Below are positions 27,201-38,055 of a stretch of 64,000 nt of DNA, in pieces. The stretch lies in assembly GCA_026413225.1 (NCBI GenBank), contig CM048553.1, positions 116,008,690 through 116,072,689 on the forward strand, given 5' to 3'. Below the pieces are notes generated by a model. The model was not told the DNA's origin, did no database searches, and was given only the letters and a program-made list of their open reading frames with translations. This DNA is from Otis tarda. Its lineage: Eukaryota > Chordata > Aves > Otidiformes > Otididae. Made by a program: the position numbers and the translations under genes. Positions within the stretch are counted from its first letter, which is position 1. Every line of letters starts with the position of its first letter.

Positions 27201-30200
27201 TTAATGTTGTTTAAGTGTATTCCATAATTTAAAAAAATATTTTGGCACAAACCTTTACTCTCATTTTTATTTGATACTTCACAAGAATCATATTTCCTTC
27301 TCCACCACCCCCCCACCCTCCCAATCTCACTTTCTCCAAAGTAGAGCCATTGAGAATCTGTGGATTATTGAAGAGATCATATACAATAGAGATGTCACAT
27401 TTTGAGGCTATATGGAGAAATAACTAGTACTTTGAAAGGTCACATTCAAATAAAAATAAAAATACATCACACCCTAGTGTTTTCAGATCTTTAAACAGTA
27501 TGCCCTGAGCTTCCATGTCAGGCAAAAGTAAGTGTATCTTTCTTTTTCTTTGTACACATCTCTATGGTAAGTACTGATTCATTTATGTGGAAAATGCATC
27601 TGCCTTCCTAAGGAAAACCATGCAGCTGAAGGTACTTCTTGGAGAGATGTGTTCGCTTCAGTAATACAGCAAAACACTGAAATAGAAACGGCATCTCTTT
27701 GAACAAAAAATTATTTTGAGAAACAAGTACATTAGGCTGTGCAGTCAGATTCCTACACTTCTGGTTTCCTGGAACTGCCAAGGCATGTCAAGCTGTTAAC
27801 GTTCTGAAGATCATCTATTGAATCCAACACTTCATTTTAGTAGGAATTGTCATTGCTGAGGGCTGAATTTTGCACTTCTTTCTCCAGTAAAACTCACAAT
27901 AGAGTTTTTTTCTAAGCAAAGTTAGCAGGATATTATACAATAGTACATATTCACATGATTAATCTTGTTCTCCTTCTTCACTCTGAATGCAAAATAACTT
28001 TAGATGTAGCAGGAAAGGAGGGAGACTGCAAAAGAGAAGGGCATGGCAGTGATGGTTCAATGTACTTTATTAATGGACAAGAGTTGACTTCTGTTTTGAT
28101 AGCTTGGTGTCCTAACATACTGAGTTACACCTTTTGTTTCTACTCTATACAGGCTCAAAAAGATGGAAAATACAGTAGACTGCACCTGTGATATAAGGGT
28201 GATCATTCTTCTCACGTTTTTTTCTGGCTCAATGAGAAATCGGTCTAGTAGGAAAGGCAAATTTCTTTCCCAAAAAAATTTGTGAATACTGAAATAAATG
28301 CTATAAACACATTATGTTTGCCAAGCCTCAGTTTCCATCACGAAAAAGGCACTTTGACAAAGTGCTTTTGTTATTGATTGACTTTGTGGATGTTGTCTAG
28401 AAAATAATGAACACGGATCTTTCTGTTTCCTGGTCTGATTATCAACATAAAATGTATTAAGATTCCTCGTTTACCACAACATTGGTGTTCAACTTAGAAG
28501 TGGAAGTTTAATCACCTGTTAAATCTGAGAAACTTCAAGGAGTTCTGAAGGTAAGAAAAAAAAAGAAAAGAAAGAAGGAACATTGCACCTTTCTTGCCCT
28601 ACACAAGACAATGATGACTCAACTGGGAAAAATTGCTCAAACATGATGAACTGAGGAACATGCACTTTGTCAGCCTTTGAGTGATCATGACAGCCTTGTA
28701 TGTTCAACTCTAATTACCATGGAAAGCAATCAGCAGCCATATGATTGTCTCAGCTGGTAGTAAATTTCTTTATCTGCCTATGAGGAATAGGAAGACTAGT
28801 AACTCAAAGCTGTTCACTCAAGGTGCTTCACCTTTGTCCTCAACTGATGGCCATGAGGTACCCCTCAAAAAGTCAGGATGGTTTTTATATCCGTTTAAAT
28901 TATTGAGGGAGCGCAGCAGCGAAACCAGAAACAGGATGGCTTTGTTTACTATAATCTGGAGTACAGGTACCTTTGGACCAAAGAGTATTTTTAAAATATT
29001 AAGATACTATTAGTAGTCAGAATTTATACACATGTAACAGGAAAGGCATGCCTGTTCTGTCTTTAGGGAGTACAAACATATGGAATGATATATATGTTTA
29101 TTGTGGAACCATTTTTTCTTTGAAGTTCATAGTATGTCATAGAAAAACAAAGTATTACTTTGCCTGAGAAAATAACTTTGTGGCATAGCTATGTGAATCT
29201 CTGTACATTTAATAAGGCTTGCTGTGAGAAAAAATCACTTTGGCTCTCTGGGGGAAAAAAAAAATAATTAAAACAGGCTGATTATATAGCTAATATTGCA
29301 TTATGCAAATACGCAACCCAGGGAGGTTTGACACACAATGCATTGATTTATATGCTGTTTAAAAGCACCTTATCTTTCTGTTTTTTTATTTATAGGCTGG
29401 ACTGTCTGTTTGTTTATGTGGCTGCATATTCAGAGAGAACTGAGGAGCTCCTACTTGGAGTCTCAGCCCACACTTTGCAACTGCTTGAAATGGAGATCCG
29501 GTCAGAAAGCAGGGCTTAGCATGCACTCATAGATACCACGAACTTGAGCCTAAGCTGAGAGCCCTCAGGCGACTTCACAAAGAGGGAACAAATACTTTCC
29601 TCTTGGAAGTTTTATTTGTTCTTTGGGTGATGGGTCAAGTGAAAGAATGTTCAACAAGGACAATTTTACAATAGATTCCTGTTAAAGTACGATGTTGAGT
29701 CACCGTATCTATTTACAGCAAAATGATAAGTAGACGTACTTTTCAATGCAAAATCTCTCTCTCTTAACAAAGAGAGTTGAATTTAAAAGAGAAGGAAGTC
29801 CTCATTTAGAACAATGTCAGAAAAGGGTATAAGACGAACAAATTCCTAAGCTATGAATTTGCTTCAGTGGTTTGTTGAATAGAACAAGATTTAAGCATAT
29901 AGGTTACATCATCAATTTGGGTCACACACCTCTGTTTATGCTAGGTATAAGCAAGGAGTCCCATAGAAGCCTAATTCTGGAAACACACAGAATTAATGAG
30001 TACTTCTGGTGGTAGCCCTGGAGGCTAGCAATGTATTTTTGATCTTGCCTTTGATTTGCTAAATTTTTAAAATGTCATTTTCCTCCTAGTTCATGCTAGT
30101 GTCAGTGCATGTAAAAACTAAATTAGCATTCATTTATCCAATGTTGCTTCCACCAGATGGAACTAGTGACGTTCAGCCTGTCCTGGGGATATAGCTGTCA

Positions 30201-31591
30201 TAGAAACAGTAAAGAGCCATCAGTTGATGATGGCTTTTGGATATTACTAACATGGATGAGATTTGATCTGTGAATGGAAGTCTTATATTTTGTGTCATTA
30301 ATTTGTAACAAGTTACTGTTTTTATTTTTTAAAAAAACTATATTAATCTAAGTGGTTTATATATGCAAAATTTTTTGTGCATGCATAACCCTTCTGCACA
30401 TGTTCAAGGAAAAAAAAAGCTGCAATACTAAAGTGAATTAATGATAGACCCAGCTCCATAGCTTTAGGAAAGCCAACAGCTCACTGTATCTTCCCATTAG
30501 GACAAGAGAATAGTTGAGATTTATCATACCGTCTTTCACAAGGGTAGATGTTACAGCACAGTGGACTGAGATGCTAGTAAAAAGTAGCTGGAGATTGTAC
30601 TAGTATCCTAGCATATGTTTCTGACATGCTTTGTGTTATTAAACAACGACTCATGATCTATTGTGAAGCCACTGATGGATTATCTACCAGCCCCCCTACC
30701 ATGGTGAGTAAAAGCTCTGGAGAAGAGTGATAAATTGCAAGACAGTTTCCTTAAAATTCAGCACCAGCAGATTATCTTTGAAGTGAACTTTCCCTAGTAT
30801 TTTTCCGATTTTATGTGACTGAGGAGAATTCTCTTTTATCAAAAGTCTTTTACCCCAGAGCCAAGATGTTGATGGCTGATGAAAGTGTTACAGAGCCTTG
30901 TTACATGCAGGAGCTTAAAAGCCAATGAAAACTAATTTTTGTCTTGTTGCACTCTTTTTTTCCTTTCCTCCAGAGGTCTTTCCTATTGGCAGAGTAAGCT
31001 ATTAAATGTTTCTTTAATCTGAATCAGAAGACATTTCACACAAGGTTTAATATTTTCTTTTTAAGTAGCCTGTTATCAATTGAAGGAAGGCTGAAGACTA
31101 GAGAGGCTTCATTTATCTTGCCAATGACAAGGACTGAGAAAAAAAAAATTAGTAATTTCAGTCTGCTATTGATGAGCATTGCAGTTTCCTGTGATTAAAA
31201 GCTGCATTACATGTGGATAGCAGTAGTGGATACTATTCTTCTATTACCGTACAGTACTTTAATTAAACTGTAAAAGCATAGGTGATCAATACAAGATAAA
31301 ATTTGTTAAAATTAAGATTTCAAGTTAAATAACAGCTAGGCTGGAAGCAAGGGAACACTTACGTCTTATTTGGGAGGAAATTGGCAATTCTTGGACTTAG
31401 GTCATTTCATCATTGTTCTGGGAGATCCAGAATCATCAGGTTAAGCAGTGGGCTTGGAAAGTTTTTAAAGTGGTTTACTGGTCAGCAGTTTTGGAAAATA
31501 CCTCTTTGTACTTTTCTCTCTGTCTTTCATTAAAACAATTAATAGTAAGGCAGGACATTGCAAGTTGAGGATTACTTCTTCTCTTTTTCAG
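18265..31591. other. Long AT-rich noncoding stretch
   Basis: No gene or known transposon was recognised across about 13 kb. A donor-like GTGAGT follows the short open frame ending near 22384, but no paired acceptor or protein family was found. The segment 26480-26680 is unusually non-repetitive and mixed in composition, with a GCGCTGCG word, and could be a conserved noncoding element. A strong pyrimidine-rich acceptor ending TTTATAG lies at 29380-29395, followed by a frame open to a TAG at 29517. It has about half GC at third positions and is a weak exon candidate. A/T-rich simple tracts are common (28553-28575, 30328-30336, 31140-31148). Confidence 0.6.
28344..28369. repeat. Short inverted repeat with 1-nt centre
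   Basis: GCACTTTG (28349-28356) and CAAAGTGC (28358-28365) are perfect reverse complements around one A. The stem extends through AAAA (28344-28347) and TTTT (28366-28369) with one bulged G at 28348. It is probably a chance cruciform-like word. Confidence 0.6.
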
Positions 31592-31681
31592 ACCTTACCT
31601 TGCAGTGAACCACTGCACGACAAGAGCCTGGACCATCTTAGGAGCAGCTATGGCAACTACACATCAATGTCAGCTTTCTAA
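31592..31681 (+). CDS. Candidate terminal coding exon, unidentified protein
   Basis: A textbook splice acceptor (pyrimidine-rich CTTCTTCTCTTTTTCAG ending at 31591) is followed in phase 0 by 29 sense codons and a TAA at 31679-31681. GC at third codon positions is 17 of 29 by my count, clearly above the local background, which is what a real coding exon would show. The peptide ends in RSSYGNYTSMSAF and is polar, like a cytoplasmic C-terminal tail. I do not recognise the protein and found no matching upstream exon, so any parent gene would reach in through a large intron. No AATAAA was seen on the plus strand between the stop and the tRNA at 32245. The alternative is a chance acceptor plus a short open frame. 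Confidence 0.3.
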   Translation, partial: TLPCSEPLHDKSLDHLRSSYGNYTSMSAF

Positions 31682-32244
31682 CTTCCAATTTGAACTAATT
31701 TCCCACACTTCCTTGCCTCCACTCCTGCCTTAAAGAAGACAGATGCATCTCTGTGACCTGCTTTGACAGACATTTAACTGCTCTTTATTGCTTTTTCACA
31801 TGTCTTGTTGTTCTTACTAAAGCTGAAATCTGAATATCCTGGCAGAGCAGCTGAAGACTGATAATCTGGTACAACAAACTAATGCTGCCATAAAACTAAA
31901 CTATAGTGCTGAGGTTTATGTAGAGGAATCTGTTTCTATTACTTGAGAAGATGCAGACTTTTCCTATGTAGGCTGTATTAGCACTGTTTTCTCCTTCAAA
32001 AATAACTCTTGTCTGTCTCCATTACTTGTATCCTGACAGATATAACCACAAATCTCAACATTTCCCAAAAGCAATCAGCTTTCAGATACGTTGTAGTTGC
32101 AACCGATAAGCTTTTATTCTACCAAGTGTCATAAAAAAAAAAAAAGAAAAAGAAAAACTACTTTTTGAAAAAATATCTGGTGAAGATGTTTTGAAATGAG
32201 TTAACAGCTTCTTAAATTTTGCTAATATTTGGACTCTCTCTCTT
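31682..32244. other. Noncoding DNA (3' UTR only if the preceding exon is real)
   Basis: No further open frame was recognised. An A-rich tract, (A)n with interspersed G, lies at 32132-32158. No canonical AATAAA polyadenylation signal was seen. A CTCTCTCT pyrimidine run at 32234-32244 abuts the tRNA-like sequence. Confidence 0.6.
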
Positions 32245-32320
32245 TGGCGCCCAACGTGGGGCTCGAACCCCCGATCCTGGGATTAAGAGTCCCATGCTCT
32301 ACCGACTGAGCTAGCTGGGG
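32245..32320 (-). pseudogene. tRNA-Lys(CTT)-like sequence with genomic CCA
   Basis: Read on the minus strand, this is exactly 76 nt and folds as a tRNA. The acceptor 5' arm is CCCCAGC, the A-box region TAGCTCAGTCGG is intact, the anticodon is CTT (32287-32285) in loop CTCTTAA, the B-box region GGTTCGAGCCC is intact, and it ends GTTGGGC-G-CCA. It matches tRNA-Lys(CTT) closely from memory. Apparent damage is a C1-C72 mismatch at the end of the acceptor stem and a G50-A64 mismatch in the T stem. Eukaryotic tRNA genes do not encode CCA, so TGG at 32245-32247 suggests a copy made from a mature tRNA. No TTTT terminator follows. The first 18 bases on the plus strand are what a Lys-1,2 primer-binding site would be, but no LTR end abuts them. 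The call is a retro-tRNA pseudogene or tRNA-primer-derived sequence; a live gene is less likely. Confidence 0.75.
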
Positions 32321-32346
32321 AGGAGAGGACATGCTGGAATAACTGT

Positions 32347-32378
32347 CGTAGTTCAGCCCTGATCAGGACCAGACTACG
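32347..32378. repeat. Hairpin at the LTR end with palindromic core
   Basis: CGTAGT (32347-32352) pairs with ACTACG (32373-32378) around the perfect 10-bp palindrome CCTGATCAGG (32358-32367). The same bases are present in copy 2 just inside 37867, so the hairpin belongs to the LTR family, at its U5 end if the minus orientation is right. Confidence 0.7.
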
Positions 32379-32526
32379 CAGTCTCTTTCTCACTCCCCCC
32401 ACCCTCCAAGAGAATAGGGAGAGAAAATATAAGGAAAAACGGCTCGAGGTTTGAGATAAGGACAGGGAGAAATCCTTAAAGTTACCGTCACGGGCAAAAC
32501 AGACTCGACTTGGGGAAAACTATTCA

Positions 32527-32532
32527 TTTATT
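32527..32532 (-). promoter_or_regulatory. LTR polyadenylation signal AATAAA
   Basis: The plus-strand TTTATT is AATAAA on the minus strand. It lies about 183 bp from the LTR's minus-strand 3' end, a reasonable position for R/U5. It is conserved in copy 2. Confidence 0.5.
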
Positions 32533-33312
32533 ACTACAAACAGCAGGATAATGAGACAGAGAACAAGATAACCTCCATCCACCCCTCCCTCTTCCCAAGC
32601 TTAACACCATCTCTACTACCTTCCCCCCGCCCCGAGCGGCACAGGGGGGAAGAGGGAATGGGGGTTGCAGTCAGTTCATCATACGTTGTTTCATGCTGCT
32701 GCTTCATGGTTGGGGGAAGAACTCCTCACATTCCTCCCCTGCTCCATCGTGGGGTCCCTCCCACGGGCCACAGTCCTTCGTGGAACTGCTCCGGCATGGG
32801 TCATCTCTTCCACGGAGTACAGTCTCTCCAGAACGGCTGTCCCAGCGGGCCCTCCACGGGCCACAGCCGCCTTCAGGCATCCACCTCCCCCGGTACGGGG
32901 TCCTTCACGGGCTCCAAGTGGATCTCTGCTCCTCCGTGGACCTCCATGGGCTGCAGGGGGACAACCTGCTCCACCATGGTCGTCACCACAGGCTGCAGGG
33001 GAATCTTGGCCAGGAGCTGCATTACTCCTCCCCCTCCTTTCTGAACTGACCTTGGCGTCTGCAGCCGTTCCTCACTCACAACAGGGTGGTAGATGTCTCT
33101 CAGGATTTTTTTACATCTTATTCACTTCTCATCTCCTCTCCACTTCTTGCAGCCGGGCCGGGCCGAGTCGGGCCCAGTCGGCCGCCTGGCAAGAGGCCAG
33201 AGGGTGAGGCCTGCAAGGCCCAGGAGGCCTGCGCCTCCCCCTCTGCGCCTCTGCCCCCGCTCAGCTTCTTCACATCTTCTCTTCTCTTTTTTTTTTTTTC
33301 TGTTTTCCCCTT

Positions 33313-33362
33313 CTTAAATACGTTATCGCAGAGGCGTTATCACGGGACATTCTGCTACCAAT
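33313..33362 (-). promoter_or_regulatory. Putative LTR promoter (inverted CCAAT + TATTTAAG)
   Basis: On the minus strand ATTGG (33362-33358) precedes TATTTAAG (33320-33313) by about 40 bp, a plausible CCAAT/TATA arrangement about 170 bp inside the LTR. If the TATA box and the AATAAA are both used, R would be about 0.8 kb, which is long, so the TATA assignment is tentative. Confidence 0.35.
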
Positions 33363-33493
33363 CGGCTCGACCTTGGCCAGCAGCAGGTCCGCCCTAGGCC
33401 TGGCCAAGTCCACTGAACAAAGGGGAGCGACTTCTAGCAGTTTCCTGCAGAAGCTACCAGCTTAGGCCCCCCCTCACTAACAAAACCACGACA

Positions 33494-36400
33494 CTCTGTC
33501 ACAGCACAAATTTCTTCTTTCTCTCTTTCACTAATGCCTTACTTCTCTCAAATAAGGTGCAAATTAGTCCTTCTTGAGTAATGTAGTCTTTTGTGTGTGT
33601 ATGTCAATGCAACTATTTATTTTTTATACTCTTGTAATAAAATGTGTCATTTATGCTCTACCAATGTTCCACTCAAAATTAAACCACGTGTCTTTTAGCC
33701 TCACAGCCCTCCTTCTACCCTTTATAGACCCATAGTCCTGTGATTATTCCAAATCATAAAGGAAGAAACAACCTTTGCACATGATATCTCGTGGAGATTA
33801 TTTGATTTGGGGCAAAGCGTGAAGCTGGCTGCAAACTGAATCTCTCATTTGAAGGTGATTGCAAGCTTAGCTGTCAAGTGACTGTAGTAATTGGTAATAT
33901 GAGAGTCAGATTCACTGGTTACCTTTCACTGTACTATCACCCAAAGCAAAAAACCTACATGAAATCTACTCATCAATTTGGAGCCGTATTTAAATAATGA
34001 CAGGGATATTACTCTTTTGTGCAGGAGCCTTTTTAAGTCATTCTATGTTCAGTAATGTAGCTTTTGTGTGCTAGTTTTGGGCATTAGCCACATGGTTGAA
34101 ATCAGAGGAATTTTGCTTTCAACTCCTATGGTAGTGTGTACTTTTCCCCCAAGTAAGTACTTCCTACTGTAGTTATTATCTGTGGAGGTGAACCAGTTGG
34201 AACAAGAGGGAGAAAGGGAGCATTAAAGAAGAGTTGATGGTGGCCTGAGTTTTTACTGTGTGCTGCTCACAAACTGCTGGTGCTTTGAACACGTGTTGTC
34301 TACTTCCGTTAAAATCAGTTAGGTGCGGTATAGTGGTGAGAATGCCAGAGGTCACCAACACTACGTCGAGCCTAAGTGTTTTGTTTCCTTAACTGCAACA
34401 GAGGCCATTTTGGCAACAATTCTGTAGCAGATAGGGCACAATAAGCATGTGTTTACCGTGGCCTCCTGATTGTCAATTTTCCAGCCCTCTGAAAGCTTGA
34501 GTCTTGAGGATAGCATTATTTTCCTTTTGAGCAAATCTGCTTACAATATTTGGGTTTGTAGGCTTATTCTTATTATGTTTTATTTCAGAGCAATATAAAC
34601 CAGCTGTTATAACAATAAGTTATTTAAATGATACACGTTGTTTTATGTGCAAGTGCCTGCATCACTGAAGAAATGTGATAAAGTGATGCCTATTATTCCA
34701 ACTTTTGGTGATATAAAAAGTTTCTAAAACTGCTGTATTGATATAAATTAATCTGAAATGAAATGGGATTGTGATAGGAAGTTACATTTCTGAACATCAC
34801 TTATTCAGGTGCTCTAGGTATAAATGAGCTGTGCCATTTTTCACCAGTGAAGAACCCTCATGTACAAAAGCATGCTAAATGTAGGTGCATAAACAAAACA
34901 AAGCACACCCAGTAGTTGTCTTGTCTCACTTATTTCAACTACTTACAGATACAAATATAAAGACTAGCAAACCAGGGTCCCACATGGGTTTGTGGAAATC
35001 CAGATGTCTATGCATTTCTGAAACAACAACTTAATTAAATTTACTTTGGTTGGTTCTGTAGGATAGTGATATTCTTTAGTTAATAAGTCCCTGAAAGGTA
35101 ATTCAATGAATTTGATTAATGTTAGGAATAGACTTTATTTTATTTAACAGATTTCCAAATATAGACAATGAAGGTTTAAATAACCCTGGAAATTGCTTAG
35201 AATAATATTGAAGGCTGCATGAATTTTCTTTGCATGCTGGTAAAGACAAAACCTTGCTATGATACTGCCCTTCTGAAGAGGTAAACTGTAAATAAAAAGC
35301 CTGTTCACAGTAAAGTCCCCACCACACTTAAAACCAAGCTAAAAAGGAAAAAAAAACAACAAACCAAAACAAACCCGGCCACACATCATGTCACAATGTT
35401 ATTGGCATTGCTGTGTTACGTGAGAGTTATGATTGCACCAGTTCTGTTAGGGTATTGCGACAAGGGTTGATATTGTCTACGTGATGGCCTTAGATGTGAC
35501 TCTGCATCTCTATTTGAGCTGACGGAAGACATTGCATTGCTGTTCCACACAAGCAACAGGGAAATATCAACTGAAAAAGAGCTCTAAATACCTCTCCCAT
35601 CAGCCTAGTGTGGATGTTACATTGGGAAATACCTTTAAGATATTTTATTTGGACCTAAAAAGCAATAAAAGTTTGCTACATTTGTTGTATTACAGTGTCC
35701 TAGAAACCTAGGTGTCCAGCAGCCCAGGGGATGACATGAGCACAGTAGTGACAGAATTTAATCCATTTTTTTTTTTTCTGGGAAGATGATGGAAAGGATA
35801 AGAAATGGGCTTCAAATAGGTTAGAAAGAATGAAACTACACATACAGATTTGAAAAAGTATGGTGAACTATATGTGGACATATTTCAGACAAAGATATGG
35901 TCACAAGCTTCTCATTGATGGTTAAATTTATACACTAACATTTGACAAAATGCACAGTTGAGTAATGCAGTGTGTGGTGTATCTTATCTTTCTTTTCAGG
36001 GCATGTAAGGACACAGGTGTTTTCTCTGTTTTCCAGCAATACTGATCTTTGGCAGTATAACAGACAATTCTCGACTTAGATGTAGGAAGAAGGAAGGAAA
36101 ATGGTGTGAATGAAAGTGTTAACTTTAAAAAAAAAACTCAAAAAAGGGTCAGTAAAAATTCAGACTTGCTTTTATTTATGCTGATCTGATTAACCTAATA
36201 ATAATAATTTTCAGTGCTCTGGAGTCCTGACACCACCCCCCATGAGCTTTCTTCACTCTGTGAGAACTCTCTTATGGTAGGTATAGCTTCCTTTCTGAGG
36301 AACAGGGCTCTTGGGAAGAATAAGGTTTGACTTCCAAAACTGATGGGAGATTTAGAGGAAAAACAATGTCATCTTCAGGAAGACCCATGTTGGCTTGGTG

Positions 36401-37866
36401 CCTGGGCTTCCTAGCAGAGTTGAGGCCAGAGGCATAAAAGTGCAGGTGCTTAAGGAGAAGTTTAAGTCAGGCTTGATGAGTCTTGCATTTAATTTTGGGA
36501 TAAATAAGGGAGAAGGAATTGTTTTTGGGTTGTTGTTTTTCCACTCTCTTTGGATATTTTCAAGCAATGTAAATGACTACTTGTTTCTACCAGAGCAGTT
36601 GAGACCTCTGAAATGGTCATTTTTCCTGCCACTGGCCAAATGTCACATTAGGATGCAAGGTGAGTTCCCTGCAGGAAAGCTACCAAGCAGAAGATCGTAC
36701 AAACTGTGTAGAAGATTGCTGTGCTCCAGTATGCCACGGGTGTGGGAGTCCCTCTGCGTTCACCGTGGCCATTTCCCAACCACAGTGCACCACTGTCTTC
36801 CCACTTCACCTTCCCTTCATTCCCCTTCTGGCTTCCTCAGAAATGCAAGGAAGCAGGAGGTCTGGAGGGAGAATGCTGAACAAGTACCGTATTGGGATGA
36901 TTTCTGGATCCTGAGATAAGAAAACACAGCTTCCCTGAATTTGGTACCCAGTTCTTTTCATGGCATAGATTGTACAGGTATGTCTTTCAGGAAGAATTTC
37001 CTCAACCCAATCACAATTTGAGTAACCTCTGAAATTTCTACAGCATCTTTTGGTAACACAGTAGGGTTTGGCAGTTTATAGCCGAAAGAAGGGGCTTTTT
37101 TCCAAGTAGGACAGATACAAAAAGTTATTATTGTGGATGACTCCAGGTGTTTTTAAAGGTTTTGGCATTAAAAAAACCCCTCTCTACTTATGTATATCTA
37201 TTACAAGACCATGTTAAGTAATGCCATTTAAGTCCTTGTAGAAGGTCTTGCTAGTTAAAAAAAAAAAAATAATAAAGAATTCTTAGCGCCAAAGTCTGGA
37301 AGAAATCTCTTCAAAAGATTGAGAAACTCTTCATTCCTTACTTTACTAGATTGTAACTTTCATATATATATAAAAAAAATGTATCTATAAATGTTTTGAG
37401 AATAAACCAGTAAAAAGATTGTACATCTGTAATGAAAGTTGTATCAGCAAAGACACAGTCCTGCCACACTCTTTGTGTGAAGTTGCTGCAAGCATAAGAT
37501 GTGCTAGGAATTCAACATAAGGCCTCAGATTTCAACAGGACACCAATTACTGTGTGTGAGTTATGAAACACTTCTATTGTTTCCCTCTGAATTATTTTTA
37601 TTTTGCATGAGTTTAGTACACAGGAAAGATACAAGAATGGCAGCTCTGGAGAATGAAGATTTCTGTTTATCTGTATAAGAGCCAAAAAAGCAAGCAACAG
37701 AGAAGTGAGTTTCCTCAGCACAGTTCTGTAAGGAAAGTTCTACAAGTGGGAGCACAGTAATATATTTTGACCTTTATTAAATAACCTGAAGAAACCAAAC
37801 AGGCACTGTGAGTCCAAATAATCACATTCTCTAAATATATCCTGCATGCAAACCTAGTTACATGTA
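33494..37866. other. Unique DNA between the two solo LTRs
   Basis: This stretch is AT-rich and has no retroviral gag, pol or env similarity that I can see, so the two LTRs are not the ends of one provirus. A 174-codon plus-strand open frame at 36395-36919 is long for this composition but has no recognised domain and no flanking gene signals; I regard it as chance. An ATATATATA run occurs near 37364 and poly(A) at about 37258-37269. No other repeat was recognised. Confidence 0.65.
37862..37866. repeat. Target-site duplication ATGTA, left copy
   Basis: ATGTA sits immediately before the TGTCGTAG end of LTR copy 2 and is repeated exactly immediately after its ACGACA end at 39007-39011. The 5-bp length is what ERVL-type and some other retroviral integrases produce. 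Confidence 0.8.
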
Positions 37867-38049
37867 TGTCGTAGTTCAGCCCTGATCAGGACCAGACTAC
37901 GCAGTCTCTCTCTCACTCCCCTCACCCTCCGAGAGAACAGGGAGAGAAAATATAAGGAAAAACGGCTCGAGGTTTGAGATAAGGACAGGGAGAAATCCTT
38001 AAAGTTACCGTCACGGGCAAAACAGACTCGACTTGGGGAAAACTATTCA

Positions 38050-38055
38050 TTTATT
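38050..38055 (-). promoter_or_regulatory. LTR polyadenylation signal AATAAA (copy 2)
   Basis: Same motif and relative position as in copy 1. Confidence 0.5.

Larger units (their letters stand above)
32344..33493 (-). mobile_element. Solo LTR of an avian endogenous retrovirus (copy 1)
   Basis: The unit is about 1,150 bp with ends TGTCGTAGTT...AACCACGACA, a near-perfect TG...CA terminal inverted repeat. It is roughly 97% identical by eye to copy 2 at 37867-39006. Orientation is called minus from an AATAAA (32532-32527), a TATTTAAG box (33320-33313) and an inverted CCAAT on that strand. No gag, pol or env sequence flanks it, so it is a solo LTR. Its flanks (ATAAC on the left, CTCTG on the right) do not match, unlike copy 2. 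Open frames inside it (up to 180 codons) arise from its GC-rich composition and are not genes. The termini and 5-bp duplication of copy 2 suggest an ERVL-like family, inferred from memory. Confidence 0.85.

Noticed and set aside
32245..32262. Retroviral primer-binding site for tRNA-Lys
   Set aside because: The match continues through the whole 76-nt tRNA and no LTR end abuts it on the upstream side, so a tRNA copy explains it better than a simple primer-binding site.
32658..33397. Several overlapping open frames of 100-180 codons in LTR copy 1
   Set aside because: They lie wholly in the GC-rich LTR, exist in several frames at once, recur in copy 2 with frame changes, and have no retroviral or cellular domain.
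33494..37866. Internal region of a provirus bounded by the two LTRs
   Set aside because: No gag, pol or env similarity, and copy 2 has its own 5-bp duplication, so the LTRs are separate insertions.
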